Below, piece by piece: positions 12,311 to 25,800 of a DNA stretch of 64,000 nt. Location: the NCBI GenBank assembly GCA_016806645.1, contig JACSYO010000396.1, positions 316,001 to 380,000 of the forward strand, written 5' to 3'. Positions within the stretch are counted from its first letter, which is position 1. Every line of letters starts with the position of its first letter. Source of the DNA: Ophiodon elongatus (Eukaryota > Chordata > Actinopteri > Perciformes > Hexagrammidae). The notes under the pieces are model-generated. The model worked only from the letters and a program-made list of their open reading frames with translations. It was not told the origin of the DNA and ran no database searches. A program made the position numbers and the translations under genes.

Positions 12311-12778
12311 AATATGCTATTGTTTGGTCCATACACAGTCTATGGTTTACACACATAAAGTTTCATCTGGACAAATATTAGGTACTATCGTATTGCTCCA
12401 TTTTCAGAATCAAAAACAAAGGAGAATCTCGTGAATTTGTGTCTTTGCATTGCGGCTTTATGTGAACATGCCGTGTGGCTCTTTAGCTCTCCTTTTGACG
12501 TGAACACACCGTTAGAGTGAGGAGGATTATAGCCTCACGTTACGGTTTCTTACGTAGCGGTAAAAGACATCCGATTGATGTGGAGCATCTGAGCGCTTCA
12601 CCTCACCGTCTACGAGCGATGCGTTGCAACCTGTTACTCATCAACACCGTACAGAGTTCATGCAGCTGCTGCCCATTCACCGTCATGTATCGACTCATTT
12701 CTCTGGTGAAATATGGGGCTGAATTTAGAGCTTCTGCCAGTGTCGGAGACACATATGACGTCTGTAGCTCTCCTCCTC

Positions 12779-13321
<543 letters not shown>

Positions 13322-13481
13322 TACAGTCTGTAGTCGCAGCAGCGAGCAGAGGTAGCCAGGGCGAGCGAGCCTCCGCCACGATCACAGAGAGCGGCTCGTC
13401 GCGTGCCGTCATGAGCCGGTCACCGGGAGTCGGCACCACCGGGGAGGAGGAGGAGGCTGGGTAGGGGGGGGGAGAGAGAGG

Positions 13482-13512
<31 letters not shown>

Positions 13513-13554
13513 GCTTTCGTTGTAATTAAATGTCTCTCGCTCTCTGTCTGCATC
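13322..13554 (+). promoter_or_regulatory. probable plppr5 5'UTR / CpG-rich promoter zone
   Basis: Directly upstream of the start codon is a CpG-dense stretch (13330-13460) with repeated GCGAGC/CGAGCC-type words, followed by a GA-rich tract and a short pyrimidine-rich leader. No convincing TATA box is seen, in keeping with a CpG promoter. A transcription start cannot be fixed from sequence. The CpG-rich stretch continues through exon 1. Two upstream ATGs (13411 and 13530) lie in it. Confidence 0.45.
13411..13464 (+). CDS. possible upstream ORF in plppr5 leader (17 codons)
   Basis: An ATG with G at -3 and A at +4 opens a 17-codon frame (MSRSPGVGTTGEEEEAG) ending in TAG, 90 nt before the plppr5 start. 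If it is in the mature mRNA, it would allow termination and reinitiation, tuning translation of plppr5. There is no evidence beyond position and start context. It falls in CpG-rich sequence with a GAG repeat, so a chance frame is quite possible. Confidence 0.25.
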   Translation: MSRSPGVGTTGEEEEAG

Positions 13555-13758
13555 ATGCTGTACTTCCAGCTGGTGATCATGGCCGGGACCGTCATGCTGG
13601 CCTACTACTTCGAGTACACCGACACCTTCAGCGTGCACGTGCAGGGCTTTTTCTGCTACGACACGGCGTACACCAAGCCCTACCTGGGACCGGAGGACAG
13701 CAGCGCCGTGCCGCCCGTCCTGCTGTACGCCCTGGTGGCCGGGCTGCCCACGCTGCTG
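13530..13758 (+). CDS. overlapping alternative-frame ORF, first part (spliced continuation in exons 2 and 3)
   Basis: An ATG 25 nt upstream of the plppr5 start opens a different frame (MSLALCLHHAVLPAGDHGRD...). The frame stays open through exon 1, through exon 2 (reading DHSHGDGAVPGPVHVQRVRP...) and stops at TGA 57135-57137 in exon 3, giving 130 codons after splicing. The start context is weak (T at -3, T at +4). Its Gly/Pro/Arg/His-rich composition is typical of an off-frame reading of GC-rich coding sequence. It could be an overlapping upstream ORF that lowers plppr5 translation, or chance openness. Confidence 0.2.
13555..13758 (+). CDS. plppr5: plppr5 coding exon 1 (phospholipid phosphatase-related protein type 5)
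   Basis: The exon encodes residues 1-68, beginning MLYFQLVIMAGTVMLAYYFE. This matches the conserved N-terminal region of vertebrate PLPPR5, a brain-enriched multi-pass membrane protein of the LPP superfamily linked to filopodium and neurite growth. Residues about 6-19 form the first membrane helix. The hydrophobic stretch from about residue 53 continues into exon 2 as helix 2. The loop between them contains the family-typical GFFCYDTAY and GPEDSSAVPP. The exon ends at a GTGAGT donor in phase 0. As I recall it, mammalian PLPPR5 starts about 11 residues earlier, its second Met aligning with this ATG. No in-frame upstream ATG exists here, so 13555 is chosen (A at -3, C at +4). GC-rich third positions contrast with the surrounding DNA. 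The a/b paralogue is not resolved. Confidence 0.93.
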
Positions 13759-15939
13759 GTGAGTGCCTCCTCCCGTCTCACAACTTCAGCCATCAGACCG
13801 GCTGCTCACACCTCGCTCCTCTTCATCCTGCTCATCTCTTCCTCCCTTTTTATGACACGACGACCCTCGGGCTGACGTGGGAGCTGATCAATCACTGTGT
13901 CACATGCAATTTGAGTAATTGATTCATTTCATGAGGTCATGTTGCCGTGACATTCCCTGGTTGCAGCAATGTGAGCGTCCTCTGTTCGATGTCATTGTGG
14001 ACTGAACATCTTTTGGATTCATATCATATTCATAGATCTCACGTTGGCTTCTAGGATCTTTTTAGGATTTTTCTCAAGGCTCGGACTTTGGTATGGACCA
14101 ATTTGTTATCAAAACGTATTAAATATGTGTCATGTACTACTCAAGATTATTGTATTAATATAAGAAACCCAAACTAGGATTTATAGTACAAGTATAGTTT
14201 TCCCTCGGGGCACAGCCCCCATGGAGCTTACTGCTGACTTTAACTTGATGTTTGCTCCTCAATGTCATGCAGCTGTCAGGAACCTAATTTAAAATGTCAC
14301 ACACATCACGTCCCCACGAGTTATTAGCTGTCATCAGAATAAATATTACCCTGAGTTCTTTTTTTTCTCATGAAGATAACATCTTCTTTTCGCCTAAAAA
14401 TGACAAGAGGACATTTTAAAGTGGCATGTACAGGCAGCCTTCCAGTAGATAAGTGCACAAGATCAAATGTGAACGCTGCTGTGTGTCTGAATTAATTTAA
14501 CCTCTTCAAAATGCACCAACAGGGATGACAAATGCTCAATCTGATGACTTATGAGCCGCTATCTCAGATTCAGCCTCCATGTAGATGACTTGTGCCGTTG
14601 CTCCCTTCTTCTCCACTCGGTATGATGTGAACCCGGCTGCTCTGGGTCTGCCGTGGGTCAGCAGAATGTTGATCCTGAGTGATTCCTGTCATGATGGTTT
14701 TTTTGGCCACTTGGGGGCAGCGTAACAAGCCGTAAAGGTTCACAGGGCTTTTCCTGTTTCTCAGCCGGTCCCAGCTTTGTTTGCAACCTTTTTATTTTAT
14801 TTCTTACAGCAAGGTGTTAATCGGTGACACTGGCTCAGTCGCCTCTCATCACCCGGGGCTTCTGGGTCGGAACGTTTTGTCTCTCCTCATTTAGTTTTTA
14901 GTTTTTTGTAAATAAATCAGCTTCATTTTTGGATTGTTTCGTAACGTTCTATGCCGCCACGTACACGCGCATGACGTTTAATTAATCTCAACACCTGTGC
15001 ATATGAGAACCCGACTCTTGCACGTAAGATGAGCCCAGTGATAATGAACATCATGCACCACTTGAAATTCAATCACACTCACAAAGAAATTATCACCTAT
15101 GCATCCATTTTGGTAGCAGTCTGCAGCCCTGGTTCAAGGTTTCTCTCTTTGCACCCAACGCTAATATAAATGTGTTAAACATAACATTAACACGCGACCA
15201 AAGTTGTGAAGTTCATGTGGTGACTGCAAACATGGACTATTTATACACCTAGCAGGAGTGTAAATGGAGCAACAGTAACATTCATTTGTCGTCACCTGAT
15301 GAATGTCAGTCCGGTCTTCACTCTCTGTGAGCTCTGTTTTGGTCTCCACCACCTCCTCCAGCCACTAAAGGCTCCACTGTGTCCACCAGCCGGGCTCTGA
15401 CTGAGGGCAGTGGCTTCATCGGAGCTGCCTGCTGCTACCAGGACTAAAGTTGATGAGCGTCGAGTCTGAAGCTAAAAGAAGAGGAAACATCTTTCACAAA
15501 GTTCCAGTCTTTTGAGCCTTTGTTTGATAAATAAATAAACTAGTGCCGCTGTAAGATCCAAGCTGGCCTTAGCATCGTGTTGCATGATGGGATTCTCAGA
15601 TCCCACTGGCATGACGTAGAGACACAGCTCAGTTAAAACCCTACCTGTGGATCAGTATTGATTGGATGTCTTCAAAGCGGAGCTATCCAACATGACTTGC
15701 TTTGAATACTCCCTGATGTCATTAAATACATATTCCTATTAATTCCCCGACCTTCGCTTTGCATTCTAATCACAAAATGACAGATCAGATTGAACACGGA
15801 CTGCAGAGAGCTCCTTACCTCGCCAGAAAAACTCCCCGGCCTGCTGGATGAATGATGCTAAATTACAAGCCCATTGTGGGATTGAACTGAAAGAAATCCA
15901 GCGCACCTCGACCGCTGAGAGCAGCCATTACTTCTGCAG

Positions 15940-16038
15940 GGGCCGGTCTGAGGCCCCGCAGGGCCGGTCTGAGGCCCCGCAGGGCCGGTCTGAGGCCCCG
16001 CAGGGCCGGTCTGAGGCCACGCAGGGCCGGTCTGAGGC
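15940..16038 (+). repeat. 21-bp minisatellite, about 4.7 copies
   Basis: Tandem units start GGGCCGGTCTGAGGCC, with one C-to-A change in copy 4. The period is a multiple of three, so frames on both strands show seven-residue repeats (for example GRSEAPQ). This is not evidence of a protein. It lies in intron 1. Confidence 0.9.
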
Positions 16039-16136
16039 TCTTTCACACACACTGACCATGCTGCCGGCTGCATGTAGGACTGTCTGTACGCCTCTGTGTC
16101 TGTGTCAGCTGCTCGCCTGCCTGCCTGCCTGTCTAC

Positions 16137-16138
<2 letters not shown>

Positions 16139-16182
<44 letters not shown>
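16139..16182 (+). repeat. (CA)n microsatellite
   Basis: About 22 uninterrupted CA units in intron 1. Confidence 0.96.
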
Positions 16183-16185
<3 letters not shown>

Positions 16186-19100
16186 AGCTGAAATCACTGC
16201 ACACAGGCATCCCGGCACGTCACACTGCACAGTATCAAAGCATGCAATATTCTATTTAACAGATTTAGTGGCGTCCGTTTGCCTCGCCCTCCTCTGCTGC
16301 CCTGGGAGTTTCTCTCTGACTTTAATGAAGTTGGGGTGAAAAAAACAAGATATGAATTGCTGCTATGGGAGGAATGTAGAAACGTTCTCAGACTGACAGG
16401 GTCTCGGACGTGTGTCGTGTAGACGTGTGCAGCATCGGTGCAACATGAGCATGGATGTGGAGCAAGCTTTAGAGACACCATCTCTTTTGGGAACACCAGG
16501 AAGTGCCCTGTTGAAAGGTTCTCATCAGACTGTGTGGACGGCTCATGCTCGTGAACCGGCGCAGAGTGTTGAATTGCCGCGGGCTGAAGTGGAATATAAA
16601 TCAGAGGACATGCTAATTAATAATTGCTCTGAAACAGCTGAGAACAGGGAAGCATGACAACAACAGCTTAACAGACAGACAGACGCTTCGTCAGGAAATC
16701 ATGTTACTGTTTGAATGGTGCTGAGCGGCCTGGCACCAACGCACACAGCCACGCATCTGTAGCCGGAGGCAGATGGGTTTTCATATTTCAGTTGTACAAT
16801 GATGATGAGAAATAAATGATGAGAAATGGTGATGAAGCAGTTTACGGAACATGACATCAATTCAACGGCATGCCGGTTTAACGGCCACATCAGAAGAAGA
16901 GAATAAGAAAGTTGCCGAGTGTCTACGGCGCATAACTGGAGATTCACCCGTTCGTTTCTGGCCTTGGTAACCTTCGTTGAATGTCATAACCCCCCCCCCA
17001 CCCTCCCTCTGAACCCCACAGCAATTTTGGGGCATTTTTCTGTTCTTGATTTTCACTGCAATATAAAGTGCTGCTCCTCCATGGAAACAGAACAACCATT
17101 AATAGGAAAAAAGTTGAATTTCTTTGATAATTTCTTTTACAAAAATTGGCAAACAATGGAATGAATTCTCAGTGTTACCAATTTTGTAAAAAAGGAGGCT
17201 CCACATGCTTTTTATATATTAAGCTATTCACATTCTTGCAGCCTCTGCTTTGTGTTCAGTTGCCTGCAGTTCAGTCCAAGTTTCACAGAATTGTTGTCAC
17301 ATGACTGTTGGTCGATCACGGCTTCCTCGTTGCACTAAGGAGCCCAGAAATGTTTTTTACAGAATATGGTTACTTAAAAAAAAATTGGGGGGCGAGATTT
17401 TAAATGAGACATGTAGAGTAAAACCTTTTGCTGAAATATAATGTTAAGCTTTGTTTCGGTTGCTTTTTCTGCTGAAAGCCTTCGTCACTCATGACGTGTT
17501 CAAGGACCGTCGGAAAGGAGAAAATCTGGCGAGCGTTTTCACAGCTTCTGGCTGCGATAAACGGTGTAGTTTTGGCAATTGTTTAAAGAAAACATGCTTT
17601 TCCATCCCGCTGGCGGCTTTCGGGGTTAACTAGAACTCTCAAGGTACATATCAGCTAGAAATATCCAATCAACAAGCTTAAGGTTCTGTGATGTGCAATG
17701 CTTATGGCTGGGTGCTACAGTGTTGAGGAAACAGCTCTGACAATCTGCAGTTTGCATCAGTTCATTGAAACTGTTTTTTGTTCTCAACAATAAATAACAA
17801 CAATGTCCCAGTTCCTATTAGCATAAACCACAGAGCTCACTGTCAACAGGTTTCAGTGGGACACTTCTCTACTGAAGCCATGTGTCTGTGAACAGAAGGA
17901 ATCACATCCGTATTGGACAATTCTCCACCTGGGGATTTACGACCATGTTTAGTGCCAGTGTAGGAGGCAGTGTTCCTTTGTTGTGTCAAAACTGACGGGT
18001 GTCGTAACAGCATGGCTCACTATGTGACTGTTGCCTGATTTGTTTTTTTCAGTCATTCAAACAGGTCTGGCTGTTAGTGTTGCCGTCTTGGTGACTTTCT
18101 ATTTATTTAGCGTCTTTAGGAAGTAGTGCTGCTCGCTACTTTCATTTGGAAAAGAGTTGTTTGTTGGGGTTTATTTGATATTTGATATCTCGTGAGGCCT
18201 TCACACACCAGGGGCGTTTTATTCATGTGATTACTTTGCATGTCAATTTATTATTTGGAACTGCTGTTTTTGTCTCGTCTTTATTTGAGTACTTTCACAC
18301 AGAATATGAATATTGCGCAGCAAAGAAGTTATATAAATTATTTTTGTACGTCAATTCGTAAGTTTTCTGGAGCTTTCGCACTGCAAATAAAGGCATCAAC
18401 CAATCAGGTTGCGTGGCCGGGACACTAAGTGTACAACAACAGGGAGGCTCTGTGGTCCGAACCAAGGCAGTGACAGACGTTGCTCTGGGTCAGTTCGGTC
18501 CTGGTAGCTGGTCCTCTGTCTGCGCAAATCTATTGGAACCTTTTATTAAAAAAGTGTTGCCGTCACAAATTCACATCACTGCCAGTACGAATAGTTTTGA
18601 TGCAAAATATTCTCAGCTGAGTACAAAACCTGAAAACCGCCAACGGATGAAGTGAAGATATCTTCCATATGCATTTGCAGATTTTGTTTTGCTCTCAACA
18701 TGGATGTCACCGTTCAACCCCCTCGAGTCATTACAAGCCCGTTTCTTTTACACTTGACACATCTTTGTTCCTGTACGTTCCCCTTGGCTCAGAAAAGCCC
18801 TCATCAGTCTGCATGTTTCAGAATCCACATGGAAATGAGTGATCCTCGTGATTGGCAGCTTGAAAACCATTGAATATTCTATGTAACCGGCAGCATTCCC
18901 AGCTGACGCCTAGCTGCTTTAGAGGCAGACATGAAAAAAGCCATTGGGCAGGTTGGGTAGGAAACCCAGTCGACTAGTTAGGAGTCACTCGTCAGTTGTC
19001 CCAGTACAGACTGGCTGATTCCTTTAAAGGTCTGCTGTTTGAAGTCAGGCCACTCAGTTTATATGGAAGTGTCTTACTGGAGGTTTCTCCAAGAGAGAAT

Positions 19101-19499
19101 AGAACATTTTGGTGAACACTGCTGTGTGTGATGTAATACGCTCCTGCTTTTAGGGAGATTTTGTTCTGATGACTGATGGACTCAACCAGACTTAGCCACA
19201 CATAAATCATGTCCCGGGATACTCCAGGCTGGGTTTTGTGCTCTAGATACACTCTTCTCTCTTCCTCCTAGTCCGCATGAGATGTTTATTTTATTTTTTT
19301 TGCACTTTGATGTTAATGTGAATCATGCTTTAGTTGCCAGGAGTGGGTTCCATCCACTATTTTTGAACTCCATAAATTGATGTGCTCTATTTTCCGGAAA
19401 TAGGGTACAGATGCAAACGTAAGCAAGATCTCCAGGCACAAACACAAATTGGCGTGACCAGCGATTTTAACTATAAAGCCAGGAAGCCAGATTCCTGGC

Positions 19500-19735
19500 T
19501 TAATAGCAATTGGCCTGTTCCAAAAGGCCACGCCCTCAGGACCAGACTGTAAGCAGCAATACTGAGGGCCAGGCAAATGGCCCATTCCGAACAGCCAGGT
19601 GCTCCAAATCGGCGTCTCAAGACACTGCTGTAAGCAGCAATACCGGGAGCCAAGCATGTGGCCAATTCTGAACGAGCACGCCCCCGAGAACACTGGGAGC
19701 CCAGCAACCGGCATGCACTCCGAACAGCCGTGCAT
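19500..19735. repeat. degenerate tandem repeat, period about 80 bp, about 3 units
   Basis: Three diverged units share GGCC-TTCC-AA-GGCCA, CTGTAAGCAGCAATAC and GGGAGCCAAGC-type words (19510-19560, 19585-19650, 19660-19735). The sequence is GC-rich compared with the flanks. It is an old minisatellite or internally repeated transposon fragment. Confidence 0.55.
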
Positions 19736-22700
19736 TGAAAGGGCACTGCTCTACCTCTTTTTCAATTTGGGTGACCCCAGGCGTTGGAGCGAACCAGGTT
19801 CAACTCGGCACCGCTGGGCGCGACGTGGAAGTACAGAAGGAGGAACACAGAATCAACAGGTGGAGTCACGTCTGAACTTCCGGGTTAATACTGCTATTCA
19901 TATTTCAAAGTTGGAAGGACATGTTACAGGAGGTCATGTGACTTTTTACCACCACGCCAACCACAGATATCAGATTAAAAAGACCCACAGCGTTACCGTG
20001 ATTGAGGCCAGTTTACTATGTTCATTAGCTGTTTCCATGGTGAGAACATTAAAGACCCCTGAAGTTTATAAATTATAAGCAGGATTTTAAAGAATTTAAA
20101 TCACCTACTATTTTGAATTGATAATAAAAATGTTAATGCATATGGCAACACATGGCATAGAGAAATTGGACTGTTTAATAGTTAACCAGATGAGTCTCAA
20201 CTCCACAAATATTAAAACATATTTACACATACTTAAACTTGAGGATGTGGATCATTTAAGGAAACAAATGTGATGTCATCTTGGTATTTTAAAGTTACAT
20301 TTAGTATCAATAGTTTTTTTCCCCTTTATGTTGGTACAAGACCTTTTCCTGGAGGCATTATGTTTCTTTTAAAACACATTTGCAAATGAGTTGTATGTGA
20401 ACATAATTTGTAGAAGACAAGGTTTTCTAAATGATGATAATAATAAAAGAGCAAGTGCTGCTTGTTTTTGCCCATGGCCAGGTTAGGAACAAGCTCCCAG
20501 TTGTGTGATGTAAATAAATAGTGCTCACCTCCGGTGTACTTCATTCTAGCAAATTGTAACATGCATTATTCCCCTGGTGCTCCTAATAACTGAGTCAGCA
20601 GCTTCCAGGACAAACTAAGTAATAAGAGACAAAGAAACGGATCCATAAATTCCTAATTAGCCACATCATCCATGATGTGAGTGGTGGAGAGGTCCACAGG
20701 GCGTCCATGTCGTTCCTCAGAGCCACTCTGAAGACGAAAGACAGCAAAGATTGAAGTGTGCTACAGACCACTGGCTCCCACTGTTCTCAGTAAACTATTT
20801 TCTTTTCAAGAATAAAAGTGCCATGAAGATGGATGTGCATCTGCACAGCAGAGAGTTTGGCTGAAAGCCTCCGCCTGCTGCACCAAGCTGAATCCCTCTG
20901 AAAACTCATGACGTGGTTTAAAAACACAACTCATGGCCGTACACACCGAGTCCCTGGGCCTAGCTGTTAGGTTCTTTAGTGGTGATGCTTGTTTCCTTCT
21001 CATGTGTATCGATTTGGAGACAAAGACAATACGCCTCAAACAAGAACCATTAAAGTGTGTTTGTACGAGTGATTGAGGAGAACTTGGGTGGTTCAGAGTC
21101 GAACCTGTCCTACCTTTCTCCAAAGAGCGGGAAAAACACTCGCATGACTTCAGAATCATAATGTCTTAATCTGACTGTGGAGTTAAAATATGAGACTGTA
21201 AGTTACGTAAAATAAAATATATACGTCCACAAGATCATCGTCATCATGGCTGCCAATTTACTGAACAATTTTTTTATTGCCATGTTTTGGCAAAGCAACT
21301 TCCACAGTTCAGTAGTAACGAGGAACATCCTACGGTCTCTGTTCAGGAGCATCCTCTGGACCTTCTGTAGGCTATGATGTATTCTCATCATTGACCCCCT
21401 CTAGTATTTGTCATCAGGTATGTGATTGGCAGAGGTCCAAAAAGCAGGACAATATATGGATCCGTCCACAATGAACCCAAAATACCAACACCACGATCAT
21501 ATGGCACCCTCATATATCATATTGCTTTTTCTTTGTTTAACTGGTGGAACTTGCAAGAAGCACGCATTCTAACTCTCTAGCACCAATAGGGCTCAATATT
21601 AAGCTTCTCCATGTTTGTGGAGGGTAACGTTGACCCCTCTATGGGGAGGTGTGAGTATTGACCATTTTAATGATTGGGTGCATCAATCAGGTAACGTGAA
21701 CAATGGAAAACTTGTTTTAATCAAATACTTATTATTTACTAATAACTAAAAGATCAAATCCAACAGATTTCTTATCCATTCTTATGCCTTTTTAGCCTCC
21801 GCATCCAATTTCAAACATCTCTTGCAGATCTTTAGTCTTCTTTGCCTCTTCTTCTCAGTTGTTACTGTCTCTCTCGTTCAAGCGCCTTGTGTCTTTGGCT
21901 AGAGAGCTTGATGTTGTAATAGTAAAAAAAAAAGAAAAACTACAAATCCGTCCCGCATACAGGCCACCATCCAACACAGAGGGCCATCTGTGTGGAGTGT
22001 AGCACTCTGGGCCCAAGCAGCATGTTCTTCAGAGGCCCTCTCTCATATCTGCTAACAGTCAGTGTACAACTCAAACAGCAGACCACGACTCAAAGGGGCA
22101 AAACAACTTCTTGCTGTTATTGTGAAGACAATGACACGAATCAACGTCCAAGCTACTTCTGGAGCTCCTCATCAAAGCAAAAGGAGTCCAGGAGAGTGGA
22201 CTTCAGATTGGGAGGGTCATTCTTTTGAAGAAGTCATCTATGAAGAGAGACTCCACCGTCACCGCTGTGCTCCAGAGCTACCAGGTGTTAAACAACCATC
22301 TTCTCTTGCTTCTTGGACCAGTAGCTAACAAGGACACCCAATCCCCCCTGGCTGGTGTTGCTTGTAGCCTCATCGATGTTACGGGAGAAGGGGACATGTC
22401 TTGCATCTGCTAGCATTTCGTCTCCAATGGTTTTAATGGTTTGGTTTGTGTGACGCTGAGGTTCTAGTCATTGACAGATCGCCCAGGGCTTTTGGATCAT
22501 ATTATTAGTTCATTATTTTCTGGTCAATAGGCTATTACACATTCAAGTCCACACTAACGTTTGTATTATGGAAAATAACACAATTATTTGTGTTCCATTA
22601 AGTTTTTAGCTATTGCTGTCTGTATGTCATGTCTCATGTTGGGGTCTTAAAGTGCATTTCCTGTGCTCAACTTGAGACCAAAGGAGCTGTTGTGAGGTAA

Positions 22701-25700
22701 ACAACTGTGGCACCAGAAGTCTATAACATGTTGATAAATTCACCCAAAATGAAATGGCATAGTATTGTTCTCTTTCAGTTATCAAATGGAGAACTTGTTT
22801 ATTATTCTCCGGACCAAAAGAGCTCTTGGTATATTGCCATGAAATTCAATCTATAGCCCTGTATCTGGTCCCTCATTTTAAATGGATAACTCAGTTTGAA
22901 TTTGTGGTTTTATTGTTATCTGTTCCAACCATGAAAAGAGTTGACACAAATATGGGAAAACACTGACCTGAGTGTGAATAAATAACAGCCCTGGGTGTAT
23001 CAGCAGCTGCATTCTGAGGAGCTATGACTACGGTGTGGGTTGGATGCGTTCAATGTGTTTTTTCAGTGCAGTCTATCTGGTCCTATAATTAATTGTGTGT
23101 TTACAGACAATGCAGAGAACTTCCCTGCCTCGTTCAGCCTGCTGAAGCAATTGAAGAGGAGGGTGTGTCCCTTGACCTTTACAGTCTCCTCCACCCGACT
23201 CCACTTCCACTTCTTCTTCGTGCCTTCATCAACGGCCTTCACCTCTTCACTTACAGCTACCACGGCCTTCTTACCTTGGGTTTAAGTGACAGGCAATACT
23301 CACTTTGGAGCGTGCAGATACCCCAACTTGACCTGGTGACAAATCATGTCTTCTGTCTCCAGAAGATATTATAATGGACAACCTTTATATCACTTCTTTT
23401 CACAGCATTAAAATGCAGTTTAGCGATCTAGCTAACTATATATTTTCTGTTTTTACGGCTGCTATTTCTGAAAATGTGAACCAGACTTTATTTGAAATAT
23501 TTGCAATGCTTGGTGGAAACTGTTAGGGCTGTTTTTTATCCTATGAAAATAGTTTTGTCATTTTAATAATAATGAAAAATAGTAAAAAAAAAAAAACTAA
23601 TCTACATGACTACGTTCTACGTTTCTAGGAAAACTTGTCCACACAGAAGCAGAGAACACGGAAATGTTCTTCTTAACTACCAGGCTGTTTCTTTATCTTC
23701 TTTCTCCTCACAAAACATAATTCTAACATCATACAGAACCTATAGTAAAGGCCCACCACTGCCATCCGTACCCTGGTATGAATATCTTTTCAGTAGTTTA
23801 TTTCTCTGTTGGCATTCTGTGTGCTGAGATCTAGAGCCTGACGGATACATCGCCCACTCCACCATTGGTGTGCCCATCAGAAGCACATCAACGGCTTTTT
23901 TCACTATTTTCTGTCTGTATGAATCTGCCTCAAAGGATAATTCTGTTTGATTACTTGTCAAGTTAACAGCTGGTAACATACCAAAAGAGAAAACATGACA
24001 GGACAAGCAGTCGGTACAAACATGTTCAATGTTTGTACAGAAAATGTCTCAGCACTCTACACCATCTGTGATACACCTCAGCTTTTGGTGTTAGTCCTTC
24101 AGAAAAGAGGCCGACATGCAACAACTAGACAGGAGTAATATTTAGTAGAAGACACAGATACTCACCTCTCCACCCACAGATACTGGAATTGCCAAGAATT
24201 GAAGGCAGCTGTGAGACAGGTCTTGTTGTGACTAAGTGTTTAAGGTCACTGGTGGACGCGAAGGAAATCACCCGCTGCAGTAAAAATAGACGGGCAGGGT
24301 GAGAGAAGCTTTGAAGCAGAGTCAGATGTAGACTGACTCCCACTGCGTTGAAATGCACCGAACACCGAATGAAATCTGTGTGTGGATTTGTTCTTTACTG
24401 GAGATGAAATGGCTGTCTGCTGTTAGATTGACGATACACTGCTAATTAAGAAACGTACTTAGAAAGCCTTAACTGAATTGGGACAGTGCTCTCCATAATG
24501 AGTTAGCTGAATTGATTGGAAAGTGTTTACAGAAGAGTATTCCCATAATAAAAAGGCAATTCTCACAGCAGATAATATCCTCTGTGCTGAAAAAAAACAA
24601 AAAAACACTGAGGCCTGATTATGCTATCAGTCACTTGATTACAGTCTGAAAAAAATGTGTTGAATCATCTGCTGCCTGTGGATTTAGGAACACACAGTTT
24701 GCTTTGTGAAGGATATAACAGACCATAAAAGAAATGAGATCATGAGTTGATCACGTCTATCTGCCTTTTCTGTTTTTTACAATGTTATTTCACTGGTGAT
24801 TTGTGAGAGTTGCATTAATGTCTCTGTACTGCAGTTACTAAAATGTGTTTGAGAAGTGGAAAACATTGAACCTGGTATTATGCAACAAAGTTTTCTTAAC
24901 TAAATGACAAAATATAGTTTTTAACACCACCAAACGAGAATGGGCCTTTCCATTGCCCCCCAACGGCTCCAAGCGTGGCCGCTGAGCCGGTAGCTAGCGG
25001 CTAAGGGTGCTGGAAGCGCTAACAGTGCAAACAATGGAATGGCAACAGTGCTGACAGAGCTGAACAGTGTTAGACCTGAAGGGGAGCCGGAGAGCTTGTG
25101 ACTGAAACAGTAGTCTTTTGGAATTATTATTTTTTATTATTTTTTATATCTAAATATGTCAAATGAAATGTAAATTATTATTATTTATTTATTTCACCCT
25201 GAAAACCATGCTGGGACAATGGCAGGACTTTTCCAGCCCTGAATAGTGTTTGTAGCTCTCAGTGTGCTCAAAATTGGTCTTGGTTTCGTAACCGGTCTCG
25301 AGACCACTTTCTGATGGCCTCCGTCTCGTCTTGGAACTGACCTCATTTTTACTCGGTCTTGTCTCGGTCTCAGACAAAGAGGACTCTCGACTTTATTTCA
25401 AGACTGGTCAAGACTACAACTGTGGGGATATCAGTAAACTGCCGCTGCATCGTCTGATTTATTTGTTAAAATTATTACTGTGTTCGCTCATAGAAAACAA
25501 AGGTACCTTCCGACACATTAAATTCAGACGTTTCTCATGGTACACTTATATATACACACATAAACAATATATATGGCAATAAAAGAAGTGAATGAAGAAC
25601 AGTCTTCATTGGTTTTCTGTGGGTGGTTTGATGGGAATGTGGACAGATCAGATCAGTTTAAATAGTTCAAATGGTTTGCATGATCCACATTATATCAAAA

Positions 25701-25715
25701 GTGTGCCACAGTGTG

Positions 25716-25800
25716 GGACTGGTTTGATCTTGGACTGGTTTGATCTTGGACAGGTTTGATATTGGACTGGTTTGATCTTGGTCTGGTCTCGCCCTGCCTT
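25716..25800 (+). repeat. 16-bp tandem repeat (GGACTGGTTTGATCTT)
   Basis: Four units, two perfect and two with one or two changes, pass into a diffuse CTTGGTCTGGTCTCG-rich stretch to about 25860. A related CGGTCTTGTCTCGGTCTC-rich stretch lies at 25265-25400. These are likely parts of one low-complexity repeat family. Confidence 0.75.

Noticed and set aside
13876..13922. Extension of plppr5 past 13758 without splicing
   Set aside because: GTGAGT at 13759 is a strong donor, exon 2 continues the protein in phase, and family resemblance stops exactly there.
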